Below are positions 27,050 to 38,204 of a stretch of 64,000 nucleotides of DNA, piece by piece. How positions within the stretch are numbered: the first letter of the stretch is position 1; each line of letters begins with the position of its first letter. The stretch spans positions 6,784,992 through 6,848,991 of the forward strand of contig JAJEKV010000028.1 of assembly GCA_021234155.1 (NCBI GenBank), in the 5' to 3' direction. Under the pieces are notes generated by a model. It saw only the letters and a program-made list of their open reading frames with translations. It was not told the DNA's origin and searched no databases. Source of the DNA: Isoetes taiwanensis. Its lineage: Eukaryota; Streptophyta; Lycopodiopsida; Isoetales; Isoetaceae. The translations under genes were made by a program, and so were the position numbers.

Positions 27050-30000
27050 AGGAACCTACACCTCCTCCAATCCGCAGGAGGCTGAGGCTGAGGGCAAAAC
27101 AAGAAATGAATCACTTAGGGAAGTGACGATTTCTTAAGCGGCCAGAATCACGAAGTGCCATGAAACAACTATGAAACTAAGACCTTAGTCCAGAATGAAG
27201 AACTAACTTGGAACTGGGGTGACACGGAAGAAGGCAAAGAGCATAATATATATGAGGAGCAAGCCCCGTCGCGATTGGGCATGCCAAGATGAAACAAGCT
27301 AGCAGAATGAGATTGGGTGAACCCAAAGGGAGCTAAAGTGAGACAAGAGGTGAGAAAATTGGGTGACAAACTATCCATCGAATGCAAAACCTATAACAAA
27401 GAATGGTGGGAAGAAGAGCCGAGGAGACAAAATGATACAAACTTCATACAAGATGATGCGAGTCGACCCGTTTAACAAACAAGAAAGCCAAACATAGGGC
27501 AAAATGGAATCGTAAACAAATAAGACACAAAAACCCGAACACAAACCACAAGCGTGACCACAACAACTTGAGCACATGAAACCAAAGCTGGAGAATCAGT
27601 ACATCAAACTATATGTGAAAGAAGGGGTATCACGGAAGAGAAAACAAAGGCAGTCTTTGAGAGGGCTGGCGACTTCTCGGCGGCATAAATCGCGAGAAGA
27701 AAAGAGTTAACATGGGAAACAACCATAAAACTTATGAAAATTGTGTGATAAAGAAATGGTGGGAAGCTGGGTGACTGGTAGGAGCATGACAAAAGAACAA
27801 AGGATGTCAAATAATACACGAGGAGGCAACCAATACCGAGAGTGCGCTAAAAGATGAAACAACAGCTACATGAGTTGGAGGAGAACCTAAAGGGGGCAGT
27901 GAGACAATAGATAAGAATATTGAAGATGAAAAACTAGCCATGAGATACAAAATCTAGCAAGGAATAGTGGGAGGAGATGGGGCATGATGATACCAGAAAT
28001 TCCAACTATGATTTAACAAATAGAAAGCCAGGAGCCTAAGGAGCAAAATGGGATATGCAAAAACAAGCTTGAGATATGAGCCACCAAGACACACAGCGAA
28101 CTTCGACCACAACAATAGCACATGAACAACAAACATAAGAATCAATGTACCAACAATGAGGCAAAAAACCATAGCAACCAGAGACACTAAAATCAAAGCC
28201 TAAATCCAATATAAATCATACATGTATGTGGTTCCGGATGAAATTTCAAGCATAACAAACATCCTTTGAGACTAATGAGAAGCAATATAGAGGGACTAGA
28301 ATGAGGAACTATAGAGGCGGAAAAATAGAACTATCGGCACATGTGGGGAAGGCGACATGGAAAGGAGGGACTACAAACTAGAAATGAACAACTTGGTGAA
28401 CACCCCAATGAAGCCGAACAATAGACATAACCGGATAGAACATACACACGAGGAAAGGAATTGAGGAAGAAAGGGGCATAGAAGCGTTTGCCCGGACACG
28501 GAAGGAAGAGGAACAAGCTTCGCAATTGGGCGAATGAACAAAATCAAACTTCTCTGAGCAAAAGAACACCAAGAGAACCGTAGAGATGGGGCAATCCGGC
28601 AGAGAAGAGTGGTGGAATGCGCTTTGGTGATGGGCAGCCCCGAGAGAACAGCGGCAGAAGTAAGCAAAGGGCTGAGGACGAGAGATAAAATAAATCGAAC
28701 AATAGGCATAGTGAAAATGCGACATGGGGGGCTAACCAGGACATAAAGAGAGCAACATAGTAGACAACGCAAATTGAAAAGAGTAGAGCAATAGCACCAA
28801 GCGACATGAGAGCACAACAATGTTTAAAATAATCAAAGCGACACCCACGAGAAGCCAGAAGCCTAAGTTGAATACATCTACAGGGCACAACCTATAGCCA
28901 ATATGGGGATGTAAAAGCCATGCCAAAAATTCCAATGGCTGCAACAACCAACTAGGCGTGAAAGAAAAAGTCGAGAATTTGAACAACATAGGAAGCTTTG
29001 CCTTAAGAAATGGGAAGTCAGGGCGATTGGGCGGTCCAACATTAAGGCTAAGGTACTAAACATTCCCAAAAAGGTGCTAATGTTTATAAATTGATCCAAA
29101 GAGGAATTTGCTCGATTTTGCATCTCTTGAAGGACCGGGGACTCGGTGCGAAAACTAGGATAGAAAAAGTGCCAGAAGGAAACTTGCATGAAACTAAAGG
29201 GAAACCTATCAAGTATAGAGCAGAAGCGGAGTGAGGTGGGATGAATAGGACCCAAAAGCGATAAAAAACCACTTGAGGGGAATTAAATGGTGAGAGGAAC
29301 AAATTCGAGACAGCCAGAACAAACCATAGCGAGAATGCCACGAGAAAGGCAAGGGCTAAAGGGGCAGGTCGGGCATCGGGCAATGAACAACGCAACTAAG
29401 AATATCATGAGCAATTAGACAAATGGGCAACACAGACTATTGAGACAATAAGAACTTTCCTTGATGGCTGCAAAAGAGTATGGAAGCGGCTTCATTATCT
29501 GACCCAAGCGGCAAGAGTGAGTACTAACAAGAGAGCGAGAAAGGGAACAATATTAGAGCTCAATAAGATAAATGGAACTAAAAATGGACAAAAGGAAATA
29601 ATGGCCCGTGTAGTAAAGGGGAGCGAATATTGCTTGTGGGAAGAAATCCAATAGGCAAAAGAATTGAAGGGGCACATGGAGTGGTCCATAACAATGACAA
29701 AGGAACAAAGTCACTAGGGGAATACAACATACATAAAATATGCAGCTAAAACTCACAACCATCAATGTAACTTAAGAGCGTCAATAGATCAAGCCACAAT
29801 AAATGCGAATGCAAACTAAGATATAGCTCTAGCAAAAGCCAAAACACCTACTTGCAAAACAGCAAATACTCGGTGGCCACCACAAATGGTACTAATAGAC
29901 CAATGATGGACAAACCTAAAGATCCTAACAAAAGAAGTTAATTGTGGTAGGAAAGAGAGATGTAGCGGCCCACCACCATATGGGGTGAAAGAATAAAAGA

Positions 30001-31848
30001 TGCAAGGATTGAAAGCTTAGATAAAACGACCACATGGCAATGCGACATGAATCACTAGCGATAATGAAATTAACAGCTAAGGAAAAGGATTCGAGGAAAG
30101 AAAAGCGTGGGAATGTCTTAATGAGATGAATTGGACAAAGTTTGCCTTATGCAAAAGGTAGACCCAAAACCACAAACTCCATAAGCCCGGCCTAAATTAA
30201 ACCCTAATAAGTTATACACACCCTATAGAATGACAATTGTTACTAAATATCACGAAGGGTGCATCATGGGTCAAATAAAGAGGGTGCATCTATGACAACT
30301 GCAATCGGATCGTAAACATGACTCAATGGAAGTGGTAGAAGCAGTGGAAATTGATGTAGTGGATCAAAAAAAACATGTCGTCTGAAACCATGAAGCCACA
30401 TGATCTTGCCACAGATGGAACTGGTAGTCCCATGTGAATATAAGAGTCTCCCGACACATCAAATCTCCATCCAGTCATCAAGAGATACAGCCCCTAATCC
30501 AAAGGCGAACTCATCACGCCAAAACATCCGAGCTTTCGTTAATGCATAGGCCCAAGCTTAACCACGTGTTGAAGAAAAGGACAAGCCGGTAGGAACAACT
30601 ATATCTGTGGAAAATAACCCGAAGCAAACCATGAAGAAAACCGTGCAAAAATAGAAAATTGGGTGAGATAAGGTATAAAGCACAAAATGCATATGAAGGC
30701 ATAGCCACTATTCATAAGTGAATCATAATATAAGGGTCATTAAGAGGTGTAATCGACCAATTGGCGTCAATAAAACAAATAGAAACATGTATTTAGATGA
30801 GAGCATACAAACATGCATAAAGCATAAAACACATATGAAGAGGCTCTATTATGGTATCACGATGACAAACCTGTATTTAAGCAATGTCTGACAGAGAGAG
30901 ACCTAGAAAGGTAAAATAACCGTGAGACCCTAAGGGTAACAAAGCATCTTAACCTAGGCAAAACGTTTCCAACAACCACCATGGCTCGAAGCAAGACACA
31001 ACAAATGTACCAACAAAGATGAGCCTAACCACTATGACCAAACAACTCAACAAGATCAAAACAAGGCCCAAACAGCATCCTAAGCCCACGACCCATGTAC
31101 AACAACCCAAAATAATAGGAATGGCAGTTACCAAGAAAGGTGACCACCCGAGAAGTACAAATGGGTATCTAGGCTATACTACTTAATGAACATATAGAGC
31201 AACCACACCAGATGCTAAGACCAAAAACACATGTAAAGCGACCAAAAACATCCATAGCATCCCACAAACAAAAAACTTCGAAAAACTACTACAGAACCTT
31301 TGAAAATACGACCCACGAGCAACACTTCCAAACAATTAAACCTAAAAATGAAAAATAGCGAAGTCAAACCAAGGCTGACCATTCAAAAAAGCCTCACAAA
31401 AACCTAGGACAACAAAAGAAACACACCTCTAGTTCCAAAGCAAGCACAAAAATAGCACTCAAAAGTACTTGATCTCAACTTCCGCGACCAAATAACTTCG
31501 GCGAGCTCAGAAGCAAAGCGAATCAAAGCAACCTGAAGCGACCTATGCAAGCGAAAACAAAAGGAACTCATGGCATAAGATCCGGACCGCCCATGGGAAG
31601 AGTACAATGAAGTATTAGGCTATGTATTGAAGACCACAGGAGAGAAAAGACAATAGACCCTAAACTCCAACCTCGCGCCAAAACCAAGAACAACCAGGAC
31701 CATAGCACTTTACTTAAAACAAGATTAAATATTGAAAAATATGAATTTTAAGGGATCCGAGGTCTAAGTCATAGAGCCGAGAACTAAGAGGATAAGCTGG
31801 CCACGGTATCCTCTAGAAAAAGAACCCGGCATAGATTGTTCACCGGCT
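27050..31848. other. long purine-rich region with diverged internal repeats
   Basis: The plus strand is strongly A/G-rich across nearly 5 kb, which gives minus-strand ORFs up to 149 codons full of L, S, F and C, with no family resemblance. Diverged repeats are visible: 27475-27585 and 28014-28133 share AGAAAGCCA, GCAAAATGG and GACCACAACAA in the same order, and GGTGGGAAG-like phrases recur near 27398, 27749 and 27958. I see no gene. Decayed tandem or LINE leader sequence are possible origins. Confidence 0.5.
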
Positions 31849-32110
31849 TTTTTTGGGGATGAAGCCCAAAGGCTCATGGCGGAGATAATCACTGAGCATT
31901 GATGCTCACGGCATCATGGCTGATTCATGACCAATTCATGGTAGATGATCGAGAGGCGGATGTGGTCACGGGCGACAATGCCGCGAATTCATAGCGTCCC
32001 CGCTGGCGGCAAGGCAAAATGATCGAGACACCCGGATGGTAAGATACCGCTTCGAGGGCTAGAGTTCTGACTTGGATAAAATGTTCAGGATGCAGATAAA
32101 CTCGAGCCAA
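31849..32110 (-). mobile_element. L1-type LINE 3' end, minus strand
   Basis: The sequence T7-GGGGATGAAG, then GGCTCATGGCGGAG, mirrors the 3' end at 8671-8760 (T run, GGGGATAAAG, CACATGGCGGAG). On the minus strand it reads as an L1 3' UTR ending in poly(A). It is a heavily 5'-truncated fragment; its upper edge is uncertain. Confidence 0.5.
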
Positions 32111-33610
32111 ACTGAATCTAAAATTGTTTTGCCTTGGATTTGAAACATCAATACCTGCATCGCCAAACTAGAGAACTACCAGCTTAGCCGCCAGACCAAC
32201 TGTAATTTTGGAATTGCTCAAACGATATTGCGTTAGTAAGCTTTCGTGATCAACAAAAACACAGTCCCAATGCAATCCAGAACACAAATTTGACACTAAA
32301 GAATGCAGCAAGCAGTTATGCACCACATTCACCTCATAATCACAAAATTTGCATCTCCTGCCTACAATGCATTGGAATAATGCACAAAAAGCTTGTATTG
32401 AATATGAAAAACTACTTAAAGCATCTCACTCGAGAGCGAGATGAAGGATCTTATATATATCCTGAATGCTATCTTAGATTGAAGCGTAACAACATAGCTG
32501 CAATGACATAACTCTTCGAAGACTTAGAATAGAAGAGACTTATACATGAGAAATTCTGGCTAATAAGACAACAAACATAGGCAAACTAGGAAATGTCACA
32601 AGAGTATAGTCTGTGCAGCCTATGTAAACTGATCCGGCATCGTGAGTGCATTCATACATGGATTTACAAAAAGCTCGAAATGTGGGCCTGAATCGGCAAT
32701 ATCTAGCCTGAGATCTGGCCCAAAATCGGCCATACCTAGCCTCAATCCAACCAAATAGAAATCCAAACTGGCATCAATTCAGCTTTTCTGAGCTACTCGA
32801 ACTGCTAAGAATCTCGCCCACTTTATTGGCTCGAAATTGATCAACACATAGCCGGGTTGGGCCAGCGAACCGAAAAATTCGCCAGCGAGCCGCGAGGGAT
32901 GTGGCATTCGCATGGCGCGAATCGCTGCGTGGCATTCTTCCAGGGTTAGTGAACCCGGGCAAACCCGGTTAAGTGTCGCGTCCAGCGGGCGGATCGATAT
33001 TGCTTGATGCGGGCGTGCTGAGACCCCCGGGTCGCGTTCGCCGCCCGAGAACCAGTCGATCGGCGTACAAAGTCGATTGGTAGTCGGTGGCAATGAATGC
33101 GGCAATAGTACGCTTTTTTCAACGAAGGGGCCCCGCCCGGGTTAAACTTGGCCCGAAGCCAAAAAGCGTGTGAGGGGCCGGTGGCGGATTGGTGGGATCA
33201 AACCAAGTCTCGAGAATTCAATTTGATGGGACTTATTTTGGGCATTTGATCAGAAATTTCAGGCTAGCGGCTTGATGGGTTGTGAAGCAAGGCTAAAGTC
33301 ATCATCCTCTTCACGAAGATGCTCTCGAGTAGATTTATTACGTCTTTTGCTATGAGCCTTAAATTTATGCTTCTTTCCGTTGATCATGCCCAAATGCTCA
33401 TTTTCGAGATCGAATCAATGCGGTTCTTTTGTCGGTTTGGGAGCCAAATTTTTTGCTCATGATATTAGGATGCGAGGAGGGCGATTCTACGATAGAAATA
33501 TTGGGGTTCTGGGGGTGCCAAATTCTCGGACAAAATGTTAGGATATCTAGGAGCTAAATTCTTAGGCAGTATTGGGATTTATAGAACCGAGTGGAGATTT
33601 TTGTTGAGGT
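32111..33610. other. no gene seen; GC-rich patch
   Basis: GC content rises around 32820-33200 with repeated phrases such as AACCCGGGCAAACCCGG. ORFs of about 100 codons on the minus strand are probably compositional. No motif is recognised. Confidence 0.45.
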
Positions 33611-34056
33611 TTACGGTTTGATTTGGACAGGCAATTTAGCAGGTGGAAGATGGAATTTAAGACTTGGCCGAGGAGGATTTAAATCGAAAAGAAAAGGACG
33701 GCAATCTAGATGGGGATGTATGCTTCGAATTGATTGCTTCGAATTGATAGCAGATCGAAGAGGAGAAGCTGCCTGTGACAGATTTGGAGAAATCAGAGCT
33801 TCCCTTTGCTTGCTTGTCTTCATAAAATCGTATTCTAGAGTTCTGCAAAGAGCAGATTGGGATTCTAGCTGCGCCAACAGAGAATTACAAGCTGCTTGAT
33901 TCAATCTAGCCTCTTCTTTGTACATTAAACTCCTGCAACAGAAAGAGAAAATCTAATTCAATAAAAATTCCCAATTCGAGTGATCGAACAGAAAATTTTC
34001 TAGGAAAATTTCTAGATCGGAAACAAAAAAGAGAACAAATTGTTGGGTTTTTACCG
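33611..34056 (-). CDS. possible 3' end of a coiled-coil protein gene (two exons)
   Basis: On the minus strand an exon ending at 34056 (coding near its end MIQETMH) runs into a GTAAAAAC donor. A 123-nt intron (34055-33933) ends in a pyrimidine-rich tract and TTGCAG, and the next exon runs 33932-33611 to a stop. The phase is open through the junction, including EARLNQAACNSLLAQLESQS and LCRTLEYDFMKTSKQREAL, a heptad-like, Q/E/L-rich stretch that looks like coiled coil. The first exon's start is not defined; it lies toward the hairpin-rich sequence at 34130-34390. I cannot name the family. The overlapping plus-strand ORF at 33591-33899 is the competing reading. Confidence is low without transcript data. 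Confidence 0.35.
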
Positions 34057-34129
34057 ATGCATAGTTTCTTGGATCATTCGCCGACGACAGTAGATAAGAA
34101 GATTGACTTTTCGTTCCGCCCCTGTTCGC

Positions 34130-34388
34130 AGGGGTAATAAATGCCCCTACGAAACCTCATGTAGCCCCGTGGGTTCTGGGTTTTAGGCGAACCCGGCAGG
34201 GGGTAATAAATACCCCTACATAATAAACGCACTGCCAGTTCGCACGTTTGGTTAACCGCGGTTCGGGTTCGCTTGGGCGAACTCGGTAGGTAGTGCCACG
34301 TAGCGCCACGTCAACATGGCGGGTTCGCTTGGGCGAATCCCAGGGGTTCGCCTGGGCGAATTTTCTGGGTTCACTTGGGCGAACCCGG
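34130..34388. repeat. cluster of short hairpin repeats
   Basis: The hairpin GGGTTCGCTTGGGCGAACCC (8-bp stem) or close variants occurs at 34265, 34321, 34344 and 34367. Two copies of a second hairpin, GGGGTAATAAATGCCCC-like, lie at about 34134 and 34203. The region is CpG-rich compared with its surroundings and lies just upstream of the possible minus-strand gene. Confidence 0.8.
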
Positions 34389-37328
34389 CTGGCTCCTGAA
34401 CTCAATTTCGGGAGCCGATCGAAGCACCGTAAGAATCTGGCATCAATCTAGTTTTTTGAGCTACAGGAACTATCAAGAACGCAGTGAATTAGTGAAACAA
34501 TCAAGCAATCACTGGCATCATGGGCATATAAGTTACCCCAGATCCCAAATTGTGAAAGAAGACACAACCAAGCAATCAGGGTTAAGGCATCAGAGAACCC
34601 AGACCCCATCTGTGAAGAAAAACAGCCAAAAATACAAAAGAAAACCCTGATCATAGTAACTTATCTGGAAAAGTCGCTCTAGTAGAGAAGCTGCAACCAA
34701 CCATGTCGACTGCAGATCCAGATCCACGTTCCACAGATCAAGCCCATTCGAAATCGTCCAACCAAAAACCGCTCCTGAAGCTTTCCTGTAGCTTTCCCTT
34801 GACCTGCCAAAGAAACCTCAAGGAAACACATACAAGCAATAAGCGGGGAGACGTAAAGGCTGATGCTCCCAAAGCTCCGCAGAAAAGGGAATTTGACGTT
34901 TGACGATCTATTCAAACTTTTGTGAAACAAGCTTGGCTAGAGGATGATGCCACTGACAAAAAAACCTGCCTGTACGCCGCCGACAGAAACTTGCCTTCTG
35001 AGAAGAACCTAGCTGTTGGTAAATGGCCTGGCTGCATAAATCGATGTGTCCAACCACACAATGATAGATCTAAAATCCTACACACAAACCCAAGAACGGA
35101 AAAAGAAAAACAGATTCTAGGACTAAAGACCACCAAATACCAAGCCCATAACATTAGATCTTCTAAAGGAATAAGATGATTCAAAGCCACGGCAAACAAA
35201 CCAACAACGCTTTTTAAACCATCCGCGCTATTTGAAAACTTTGTAAATAAGGGATTTTCAGATTGGCCTGCACCCATATCCACATGTAGCAATTGTGTTT
35301 TATGCAAAGAAACTTAGGATGCCAAGGATATGTTATAGTAACAAGCTATTCTGCGAGACTATTTCTCTCAATTTTTTATATACCATGTAATGAGAAAAAA
35401 GATAAATGGAAAACATAGTAACAAATTGATCCATGACAAAAGACCATTAATAAAACAAATTATGTATGCATCCATGTTCAGATGCATTTAAAATAATCAT
35501 ATACAATATATAAAATATGGCAAAATGATGTAAAGAAACTAGCCTATAGTATATCAAAATGTTGAATTGCTTGAATGATTCTTTTTATTATAACTAATAC
35601 TTTTGGAGAAACGTAGCTAAAACGGAGACAAGTTGCTTGATGCTCTCGTTTGATGTGATTGCCCATGGTTTTCTACCAGTCAATGCCCCACAGATTTGTT
35701 TGGACAAGGAAAATAACATGCGTTATCTCCTCTTAACTACCTTTTTAATATTTCTCAAATCCATCTTCAACAACTTTGAAGCTATTTTTGTTTGTTTGTT
35801 TTAGGCCTTCTTCTCTAAAAATCAATTCAATTCACTTCTTCCAATTGCAAATGCAGAATACTTAATTGCCAATTTGTCATTGCTTATGCTTTGATATGAT
35901 TTATAATGGAGTTTCAGTTGCCATTAAAGGCTCCCCGATAATGGGTTCAAATAACTAATTCTCGTCCTGTAACAACTGGAAAGCTTACATGGTTCTTTGA
36001 GCTTGTCAAAGATCGAGGACTATTTGTTGGTTGCTTCACAGTGTCATCAACCTTATATCTATAGATCTTGTTATATATTGATGGGCATTCTTTTTCTGCA
36101 AATAATGTTCTTAGATGACCCACGTGTCTACTTCAACTCTTCTTCATCTTCTTAGGCCCTAATCAGATTCTAAAACCCGGTTCCTCTTTTGTGAGCTATT
36201 CTTCAGCTTCACTTTGATTTTCACAGTGTAAAACACCATTTGTATTTATGTAAAAAGTACCTATCCTCATTCTGTGACTGGAAGAGCATTCTTCAAAGGC
36301 GTTCCCATCAATTTTTGCAATAGCAATTATCCAAACTATTCTTTGCCAGTCTTCCATGGTGAAGAAGCTCGCAAAAAACTCAAAGTGTTCTGTCTCCCGT
36401 AAAATGCATTTGTTATACAAAATAGAGAAAAATTAAAATGGCCGGAATTCAAAATTTAAAAATGTACCTTCAGTCTTCCTTAATGTCGTTCAAAATTTTA
36501 CATTACATTCCAAGAAACGTAGAATACTGTTTGATGCTTCTATCCACTAACACATTCACCTGCCACTCTACCACATGTACTTTGAAATCTACCATTATGC
36601 CCCCCTTCTTTCTTCTTTCTTCTTTCTCCACCGCAATCTAATTTCTTTTCAGTCAGCACGTGTGTCCGCCACAATCTAATTTCTGTTTCGGTTGATACAT
36701 ATTTTTTGCCATCAGAGCATACCACCTTTTGTGTGAAGTACATGTCATCTTCTGCTTCATTCACCCGAAAGCACCGGGGCGCCTTCTGCTTCTATTCACA
36801 GAAGCATTAGAGGACACGCCTCTGTTTGCTTCCATTCACATAGAAGCAAAGAAGTTTTGTGTTATGCCTTCACACGGTCTCTACTCGAAATGCAGCAGAA
36901 GACGCCATGCTGTCATGAAAAATTTTGAGTTTTGATATGGCCATGGCTGTAGACTATATGTTCGTTTCCAGGCAGGGCAAATATTTCAGCTCCGTCCATT
37001 TCCTCTGCTGTTTTTGCTCTGCAAATCGGGAGCTAAGCCTATGGATTCTATTATGTGGCCAAAACATAGAAACTCATTATTTTGTTCCTCCTGCTCCTGA
37101 AAACAGAGCTTAAAAAAACAGATTAGAGCACTAAATCAAATTGAATTTGTGTAGTTTTGAGGTTAATCCCATGCATGAAAGCATGACAATGTAAGATTTT
37201 GCGATAAGGTGACGAATTCGTGGGTCAGAGAGGCTGGATTGTCAAAATGAGCATTTTGTCTAGAAGAAGCAGAAATACAAATGCCTCGACCAAGAATAAA
37301 GTAGTTATATAGATACATATACTGGTAG
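34389..37328. other. no recognisable gene
   Basis: Open stretches of up to 131 codons (34912-35307 minus) match nothing known to me. A 74-codon minus ORF at 36196-36420 contains EHFEFFASFFTMEDWQRIVW, which looks protein-like but is unassigned. Confidence 0.45.
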
Positions 37329-38090
37329 GTTCCAAAGAGCTATGGTTTAGTGCCCGTGTTTGATGTCAACTAACTTATGCAGGCCCCCTTTCAGAGCCAA
37401 CGTTATTGGTTAGTCTTACATTTCTTTCCAAAAAAGTTTTAAAATATAGAATTGTGTCACAAAAAAGAGCCAAAATTCTCAATTCTCAATCAATAAAAGA
37501 GTATTTGTTGTAATTTGTCCTGCTTGTTGAAGGCTATAGTTTGACCAAATAAATTTCATGTGCATCTTGCTTTGTCCATGCCTATGCAATATGAAATATA
37601 TGAAATTTGTTGCTAAACTTCTTCCCATCATATCAAATAGAATAGAACATCATAGGGAATTTAGAGAAGTCATCATAGAGAGGTCGTAAGTCCAAATTTT
37701 TCGAAAAGAAATGAACTCATTGTTTTTAGTAAGAATCCGCAGCCATCGCAAACAACACGTCCTGTAGCCTACATGCACTTACACAAAATTGGGGGTTCAA
37801 AATTGGGGGTTTAACCATGTATTCTGCATCGCCCAAATTGACAAAAATCTATAATTTATTGCTAAAACATGCATTAAATTATCAAACATCAAGCATTAGT
37901 GATGGGTCCATCTTCAGAGATTTGGTACCAAAGACTTCACACAAATCTCCTATGTGGCCTCACTTTTAAATGTTTTAGGAAATCCTCCATATTTAGAATT
38001 AATAATGGGTTCCACTTTTGGAATTTTCGATTTGACACCAAGCCTAGCATTCATATCCTTTCGAACCCGCACGAATTCTATAATGAGAAA
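37329..38090 (-). repeat. dispersed repeat copy C, inverted
   Basis: Inverted relative to copies A and B: 37329-37487 pairs with 13385-13556, 37480-37735 with 7425-7700, and 37765-38090 with 6990-7320. It joins blocks that are separate in copies A and B, so it helps to reconstruct the family order. Confidence 0.85.
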
Positions 38091-38204
38091 TGTTCACGAT
38101 AAATTTCTTGTATAGATAATATATGGCCACTTTATGATTAAAGGCTTCATTTGAAACCTGAAACCTAACAAGCGTTTCTCTTTGAGTTATATGTGGTGTC
38201 AAAA

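Noticed and set aside
28371-29395. Several minus-strand ORFs of 100-149 codons
   Set aside because: They arise from the purine-rich plus strand; the residues are mostly L, S, F and C and the ORFs overlap in several frames.
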